A stretch of DNA of 64,000 nt, from assembly GCF_014805685.1 (NCBI RefSeq), contig NC_060890.1, positions 27,948,500-28,012,499 on the forward strand, in the 5' to 3' direction. The notes under the pieces are model-generated. The model searched no databases, was not told the origin of the DNA, and saw only the letters and a list, made by a program, of their open reading frames with translations. The position numbers and the translations under genes are program-made. This DNA comes from Silurus meridionalis (Eukaryota; Chordata; Actinopteri; Siluriformes; Siluridae). Of this stretch, positions 58,155 to 64,000 are shown one piece after another. How positions within the stretch are numbered: position 1 is the first letter of the stretch; every line of letters begins with the position of its first letter.

Positions 58155-58219
<65 letters not shown>
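58155..58219. repeat. (AT)n microsatellite
   Basis: Pure AT, about 32 units. Confidence 0.95.
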
Positions 58220-58221
<2 letters not shown>

Positions 58222-58222
<1 letters not shown>

Positions 58223-59620
58223 ATTCAACATTAATGCCAATGAAATCCAGTTAGCATCTAACCAGAAGTGCAGAAGTGGCTTATTTACAATAGATAACAG
58301 TAGATAAGTCATATAATGCAGGTGAGTGTAGACTGGATGGGTGAGGACTCAAATGCAGGAAGCCACCATGGTATGGAGAAAATACAGGCTTTAATATATA
58401 AAGAAAGTAACAAGCAAAGCAATGGGGCAAATTCCAAAAAACAGTCCAGGATCTTAACACAGGCAAACAGGGCAAAGCAGGTAGAGACAAAAACAGAGAC
58501 AAAAACAAATCCAAAAACAGTCAAAAAATCAGAGAGCTGACAAACAGTACAATGAAGGGCAGAGCAGAAACAAAAACAGGAGTCAGGGTCAGGATCAGGA
58601 ACAGAAACCAGAGCAGGCAGGGTGGCAAGAGTATTCTCAGGGGCAAAAAATCCCATGAGATAATCTGGCCCTTTGCTAAAGTCTAGATGTTCTTATATAC
58701 CGGGAGGCGCGGTAAAGAAACAGCAAGATGGCCACCAAACCGAAGTGCGTGCCGCAAAACTGAAGTGCTGTGTGCCTGGAAGATCCTGCCAGATAAATAA
58801 GGTTTAATGTCCATATATACAGGGATAAGATTGATTAACATACAGAAGAGTGTACATTAGGTATTACAGTAGGTAATAATATATTGTATATAGTAATATA
58901 CAATTTACAATACGCTGTGTAAAGATTATGCATAGACAGACATCAGAAGATAATATACTTAAATGACATGATAGTTATGTATGTTAAGTATGAATGTACA
59001 CTATGTATGATGTAGTACATGCAGTATAAATATGGGTGGAATGTACAGTAGTGTGATTGTGAGTTAAGGATGGTGCAAAAAGAAATGTGTAGTGGATAAA
59101 CAGTGAAAAATACACAGAAAGTGACTACAGTATTGACTCAGCTGTTCAGTGCAGTAAAAGTTACAGGAAAAAAGCTATTCTTCAGTCTGTTTGTGCGGCT
59201 CTGAGGCACATGTAGTGTCTCCTAAGAAAAACAGGTACTGTTGTGCCTTCCTGATCAGAATAAAAGAGTTCAGAGACAAGGTAAGATCTGCAGAGATGTG
59301 GACTCCAAAGAACTTAAAGGTGGGTACACTCTCAACAGCAGCTCCGTTGATGTGAATGAGAGCATAAGTGTGATTGCCGGCTCGTCTATAATCCACCATT
59401 ATCTCTTTCTTCTTCTTGGTGTTGAGTTTTAGGTTTTATTTTAGGTTCCTTACACCATGCTACTAGGTGCTTGATCTCCTCCCTGTAAACCATCTCATCG
59501 TTACCTCTGGCCCACCACTGTGGTGTCATCTGCAAACTTAACTGATTGTGGCATAGGCAGGTATGTAGTCAAAGGTGAAAAGAGTATAGAAGAGAAGACA
59601 AAGCACAGCAGCACCTCTGA
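58222..59620 (-). mobile_element. Old Rex1-related LINE, interrupted by an LTR-like insert
   Basis: The 3' end pieces 58222-58315 and 58798-59160 flank a different sequence. The minus strand at 59399-59175 encodes EIMVDYRRAGNHTYALIHIN, VPTFKFFGVHIS and ILIRKAQQYLFFL, a diverged form of the Rex1-like thumb region. Upstream sequence to 59620 is out of frame. Confidence 0.65.
58318..58797 (-). mobile_element. LTR-like insertion with TATA box
   Basis: On the minus strand this reads from ATCTGGCAGGATCTTCCAGG, with CCCGGTATATAAGAACATCT (TATA box near 58692) followed by A/C-poor sequence. It interrupts the Rex1-related 3' UTR. It resembles a solo LTR, but its terminal TG/CA and target duplication were not proved. 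Confidence 0.45.
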
Positions 59621-60178
59621 TCTAAAGATAGGATTGTTGATATTAGATCTCACTGTCAAAAGCGCTGACTATAAACAAAATTATTTTTTAATATAATATA
59701 ATTATATTAAAATATAATGAGTTTAATATAATGTGTTTGACAGAAACGTGGATTAAACCGAATGAATATTTAGCATTAACTGAAGCGAGTCCTCCTGGGT
59801 ATAGTTACATACATCAACCCCGTCTAAATGGCAGAGGAGGCGGAGTCACAGCTATTTATAATAATAATTTAGGCATCACACAAATTAAAACTAAACACAA
59901 ATGTAACACATACGAAGTTATTTACACCAACATAAATTATTTAGTGTCCGAAAGCAGGTCCAGTCAGCAAATTCCATTAATTATTATTGATAGACCCCCA
60001 GGGGCCCGACTCTGATTTCTTATAGAATTTGCAGATTTAATCACAAATTTTGCTACTTCTTTACACTTGTTGGCGACTTTAATATTGATTTTGATAATCA
60101 GGAAGACTCCTTAAGAGCAGCAGTTGTGTCCATTATAGAATCAGTAGAATTAATCAGAATGTTATGGGACCCACTCAT
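59621..60178 (+). mobile_element. L2 ORF2 endonuclease, left part of an interrupted copy
   Basis: Encodes MCLTETWIKPNEYLALTEAS, GRGGGVTAIYNNN and, after shifts, VGDFNIDFDNQEDSLRA. It stops at GGACCCACTCAT, where a minus-strand L2 begins. The continuation is at 63262. Confidence 0.85.
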
Positions 60179-60675
60179 TCAATTCAATTCAATTCATGTT
60201 TATTTGTATAGCGCTTTTAACAATGAACATTGTCTCAAAGCAGCTTTACACAGATAATGTGGTGATTAAACGTAAATATGTTCTTTGTAAGTATGTTTGT
60301 CCCTGATGAGCAACTGTGGCAAGGAAAAACTCCCCGAGATGGCATAAGGAAGAAACCTTGAGAAGAACCAGACTCAAGAGGGAACCCATCCTCATCTGGG
60401 TTGCACCAAATGTCCATTTAAAGCAGATATACAATGTTGCGGGGTACAGTGATGATGATCAGAAGCAAACTGCACTCCCGAGACAGTGCAGCAGACCGCC
60501 GACACCAACTACAGTCCAATCCGTCCTCAAAGCTCCCGTTCTACTCCGGAATTACATGGAACAACCCAAGGTGTTGATGAGATACCGTCCCAAGCTGCAC
60601 AGAAGTGTGAAGATCCACGGAGGGAAGAGGGGCAGGAACAGTGGTCACTGGAGCCTCAGGAGCATGTTTAACTCG

Positions 60676-60678
<3 letters not shown>

Positions 60679-60726
<48 letters not shown>
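60679..60726. repeat. (GA)n tract of the L2 3' UTR
   Basis: Same position relative to AACTCGACCGA as in the other L2 copies. Confidence 0.9.
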
Positions 60727-60728
<2 letters not shown>

Positions 60729-61139
60729 GACGGGAAGAGAATATGGATTATTAAGTGTCCCTATTGGTGTATAAAAGTTAATGTCACTGTGCAGTTTGGA
60801 CTCCGGCAAGACTCGCTATGGCAGTGTAGTACCCTCACTGCCTGATGAGGGGAGATAATTGTGAAATAAAAACAAGTGACACGGAGCTGCTGCTGCTTCA
60901 CCACTGTCAGTGTATTGTTTTATTCTTTATAAATCAGAGGTGCTGGCTGTGCGTTCAGTCCTATTTAATTTAATGTTAATCAGGTTACTTAAACAGACTT
61001 TCTGATAATTCCTATATTTTGGTTTTGCTCGGGGGACAGACACAGTCTCAATATGGTGGATCCTGAGTGACGACTCTGTGCAGCTAGCAGACGGTCGGTT
61101 TAGCCTGTCTGTCTGCTCCCTGGCCTTGGCTCTAGACAG

Positions 61140-62041
61140 TCACTTGTTAACTAGTGCTGTTCTGAGACTATGACCTATACTACAAGAAATGAGAGCAGCA
61201 CCTTCCCGGGTGGGATGGACACCGTCCCGCCCTAACAGGCCAGCCTTGCCCTCAAAAATGCTCCAATTATTAATGAAGCCCACATTGTTTTGGAGCACCA
61301 CTCGGACATCCAGCAGTTCAGCGACCATAACCTGCTGTAGGCTACATCGCCACGTCGCATTGGGATGGGGCCAGAGCATACTACAGCATCGGACATTGCC
61401 TTCGCTAATTTACACACCTCTATAATATTACTCTTAGTAACCTCTGACTGTCGAAGGCGTATATCATCAGCTCCTGTGTGAAAAACTATCTTAGAGAACC
61501 TGTGCTTTCCTAAGAATCTAAGCTGACCTGCTATGTCCGGCGCCTGGCTCCCGGTATACACATAACCTGTGCTGCTGGTGCCCCTAAAGGTCTAGCTAGT
61601 TTCACGTGCCTCAGAATGGAGTCTCCTAAAACCAGAGCTCTTTCAGGTTTCTCAGCGGGTGCTTCACTGAGGAGAGCAAACCTGTTGGACACGCCAAGCG
61701 GAGAGGAATGGTGCTCCGTGGGCGAGCCTTAGCGTTAGCTTTGGCTTTGCGAGTATGCCGCCGAGTCGTCACCCATTCGCCCGCTGCGAGGGCTCTAATG
61801 CCGGAGTCGGGGGAATAGTACCTTCACCTAGGGCATCCAGACTTTCCCCTGCAGAACTTGGACTGCTCTCACACTCACTACTTCTCTCTAGACTCTGGAT
61901 GCGCTCCTCTAATGCTAAGATCTTCTCCGTCAAAGAGCAAACTAGCTTACACTTCTCACAGATAAAATTATCGCTAACAACGGAGAAAGACTGACTAAAC
62001 ATGTCACACTTCACACACTGAGTGAACTGGATGTTCGCCAT
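61140..62041 (-). pseudogene. L2 ORF1 with finger, coiled coil and SGNH esterase
   Basis: The start MANIQFTQCVKCDMFSQSFS at 62041 runs to 61769 (90 codons), longer than the homologous frame at 41884 because it keeps two bases lost there. A frame break follows. The frame 61561-61232 has APDIAGQLRFLGKHRFSKIV and FHTGADDI, where the GxND block Asn has become Asp. The end DGVHPTREGAAL is in 61379-61140. Confidence 0.83.
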
Positions 62042-62277
62042 AATAGAGAAATTACGTACCTTAATGTGATTACTGTAGTGTGTGTTCGTAGTTCTGGTGA
62101 ATGTCCTTCACTCACTGCTTTCAAACCCTCAGACAGGGAAAAAAGCGCTCTTCCGACAGCAAAAATAGTCGAGACGCGAGATTTGATTGGGAGCCAGTGT
62201 AGACTAATTAAAACAGGGGTGATGTGGTCATATTTTCTAGATCTAGTGAGGACTCTTGCTGCTGCATTCTGAACTAA

Positions 62278-63132
62278 CTAAAGTTTATTTATGCACTTTC
62301 TCCAACACCCAGACAGTAAAGCGTTACAGCAGTCTAATCTAGAAGTAACAAAAGCATTAACTAGTTTTTCTGCATCCTGTAACAACATCATATTTCTAAT
62401 TTTAGCAACATTTCTAAGGTGAAAGAAGGAGATCCTGGTAATATTATTCACGTGAGACTCAAAGGAAAGACTCAGGTCAATAATCACACCAAGGTCTTTG
62501 ACAGCCGTACATGCTGAAACAGAAACACCATCCAGAGATGCTACGTAATCGGAAAGTTTACTTCTAGCTGCATGTGGTCCTAGTAAAAGTACTTCCGTCT
62601 TATCCGAGTTGAGCAGAAGAAAGTTATTAAGCATCCACTGTCTAATGTCCTTTACACACTTCTCAACACTGTTTAGCTGATCTCGCTCATCTGGTTTTGC
62701 TGAAATATACAGCTGTGTGTCATCAGCATAGCAATGGAAGCGAATCCCATGTTTATGAATGATTTCACCAAAAGGCAGCATATATACAGAGAAAAGCAGT
62801 GAGCCTAAGACAGATCCTTGAGGAACACCAAACTTTACCTCATAGAGTGTGGAGAACTCACCATTTACATCAACAAACTGATGGCGATCAGTCAAATAAG
62901 ACCTGAGCCAAGAGAGAGCTGTTCACTTTATTCCAACAACGTTCTCAAGTCTAGCAAGCAGTATAATGTGATCAATGGTGTGAAAAGCTGCACTGAGGTC
63001 GAGCAAAACAAGTAAAGAGACAAAACCATGATCAGAGGCCAATAACAGGTCATTTACCACCTTAACTAGCGCCGTCTCTGTGCTATGATGAGGCCGAAAT
63101 CCTGACTGATACATTTCAAAAATGTTATTCAT
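62278..63132 (-). pseudogene. L2 RT fragment of the composite insertion
   Basis: From the right: [20 protein letters not shown] and motif [14 protein letters not shown] (63132-62923), a stop, then [45 protein letters not shown] and [13 protein letters not shown], to 62278. It is cut at LHWLP where the other L2 5' end is joined. Confidence 0.85.
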
Positions 63133-63261
63133 AAGTAGGTGTGAGCAGAACTGCTGTGCTACAACCTTTTCTAGAATTTTGGATATAAAGGGGAGATTTG
63201 ATATTGGTCTGTAGTTGGATAACTGACATGGGTCAAGGTCAGGTTTCTTAATAAGGGGGTG

Positions 63262-63568
63262 AATAACTCATAGTGGAGACACACTCTTGATTTGTTGTTG
63301 ACATTTGGATTAAAAATAAAAAATGTAATCACAATTCCACAGTCTGAAGTTATTTCAGATCATTATCTCATCTCTTTTAAAATCTGCCTCAGTCACTGCA
63401 TTAGTACCTCACCACGTTATCATGTTAAACACATTCACATCATTTACAGCAGCACGTTTTATCAATAATCTTCTGGAAATGTCTATTTTAGATAGATCTC
63501 CGTCTGACCCCGCAGAGCTAGACTGGGCCACTGAATACCTAGAATCAACGTTACGTTACACTCTAGAT
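63262..63568 (+). mobile_element. L2 ORF2 endonuclease, right part of the interrupted copy
   Basis: Resumes with ACTCATAGTGGAGACACACT and encodes the SEVISDHYLISFKICLSH region and ILDRSPSDPAELDWATEYLE. It is cut again at CTCTAGAT by a hAT element. Confidence 0.83.
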
Positions 63569-64000
63569 CAGGGGTGGCCAACCCGTGGCTCGCGAGCCGC
63601 ATGCGGCTCTTTGGCTGGTTTCATGCGGCTCTTATGTCCTTTCGAAGTTTGTGTGTGTTTGATTTTTAATGTGCGTGTTCGCTTCGCTTAAGTTCAATAC
63701 GGTATTTTTAAGACTTAAATGAGCTTGCCCCTACTGGGAAACTTTGCGGTATATCAGACCTTGGCATGAGGCCAATCATAAATTACAGGGATGCACCGAG
63801 AATTTTCGGAAATACCTAAATCAGCGAAACAACACGGCAGAAACACAATTGTAATGACGCAATAAAAAAGCGCAGCAGCACACGGATATCTGGATCAGAG
63901 CAACATGTCTGTGGTGTGCGGATAGCGATGTGCAAAACATGCAATGCTGAAATTTCAAGAGGGGGTGTATCTGCAAAGAGTTTCTCCAAGTCAGGTTTAA
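63569..64000 (+). mobile_element. hAT transposon 5' end, runs off the window
   Basis: Begins CAGGGGTGGCCAACCCGTGG inside the L2 endonuclease. CTCTAGAT at 63561-63568 would be the left copy of an 8-bp target duplication. Near 63920-63990 a BED-finger-like coding segment is visible (KTCNAEISRGG). The right end is outside the window. Confidence 0.7.

Larger units (their letters stand above)
60179..63261 (-). mobile_element. Composite minus-strand L2 inserted in the plus-strand L2
   Basis: Reading from right to left: RT (63261-62180), then a sharp join to an L2 5' end (about 62175), ORF1 with esterase (62041-61140), the very start of ORF2 (to about 60925), about 90 bp of other sequence, and an L2 3' UTR with GA tract ending in the CAATTCAATTCAATTC tail at 60179. 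The whole block is flanked by ACTCAT (60173-60178 and 63262-63267 region), a probable target-site duplication. The order RT, 5' end, ORF1, 3' UTR is not that of a normal L2. Confidence 0.82.

Overview
The window is vertebrate nuclear DNA, almost certainly from a teleost fish. It has one intact-looking host gene with GT-AG introns, dense CA/TG and GA/TC microsatellites, and many fish-type mobile elements: L2 LINEs with an SGNH-esterase ORF1, Rex1-like LINEs, a Tx1-clade LINE, Tc1/mariner and hAT transposons, chromodomain Ty3/gypsy elements and a tRNA-Glu-headed SINE. There is no bacterial-style organisation and no CRISPR array. An otophysan fish such as a catfish would fit, but I cannot fix the species from sequence alone.

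Host gene. rpl38 (60S ribosomal protein L38, 70 residues) lies on the minus strand between about 1561 and 7978. I rebuilt it from four coding exons plus a 5' UTR exon that begins with a terminal oligopyrimidine start. Its introns have been swollen by a decayed Tc1 element carrying a 1.2 kb perfect 25-bp satellite and by a 1 kb CCACCCCAGCTC-type minisatellite. Its last intron is bounded by microsatellites at both splice sites.

Region by region. 8.2-11.2 kb: a Rex1-like LINE whose 3' region expanded into 1.3 kb of GATGATGGAGAGAG-type repeat. 11.6-12.3 kb: a LINE with an inverted 5' half next to an L2 scrap. 12.4-15 kb: microsatellites and a dead Tc1-type transposase. 15.1-17.7 kb: a minus-strand L2. 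18.4-21.4 kb: a complete hAT copy with TIRs, target duplication and a spliced, frameshifted transposase. 22.6-24.3 kb: a decayed multi-exon gene of a teleost multicopy family. 24.7-31.6 kb: a Tx1-clade LINE containing a nested Rex1-like insertion, followed by a 1.7 kb inversion. 32.3-38.6 kb: a TIR MITE, L2 fragments and a Rex1-like LINE. 38.6-41.5 kb: a pogo-like MITE with LTR-like inserts, a second hAT and a Tc1 tail. 41.5-50.5 kb: one near full-length L2 followed by truncated L2 copies. 50.5-56.4 kb: Ty3/gypsy fragments, a SINE and a chromovirus copy. 56.4-63.6 kb: L2 and Rex1 fragments nested in one another. 63.6 kb to the end: the 5' end of a third hAT.

Apart from rpl38, nothing here looks like an active host pathway. 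The coding sequences are transposon genes at various stages of decay. The most informative content is evolutionary: satellites born inside transposons, nested insertions whose order can be reconstructed, and an open L2 reverse transcriptase whose first catalytic aspartate appears to be lost.
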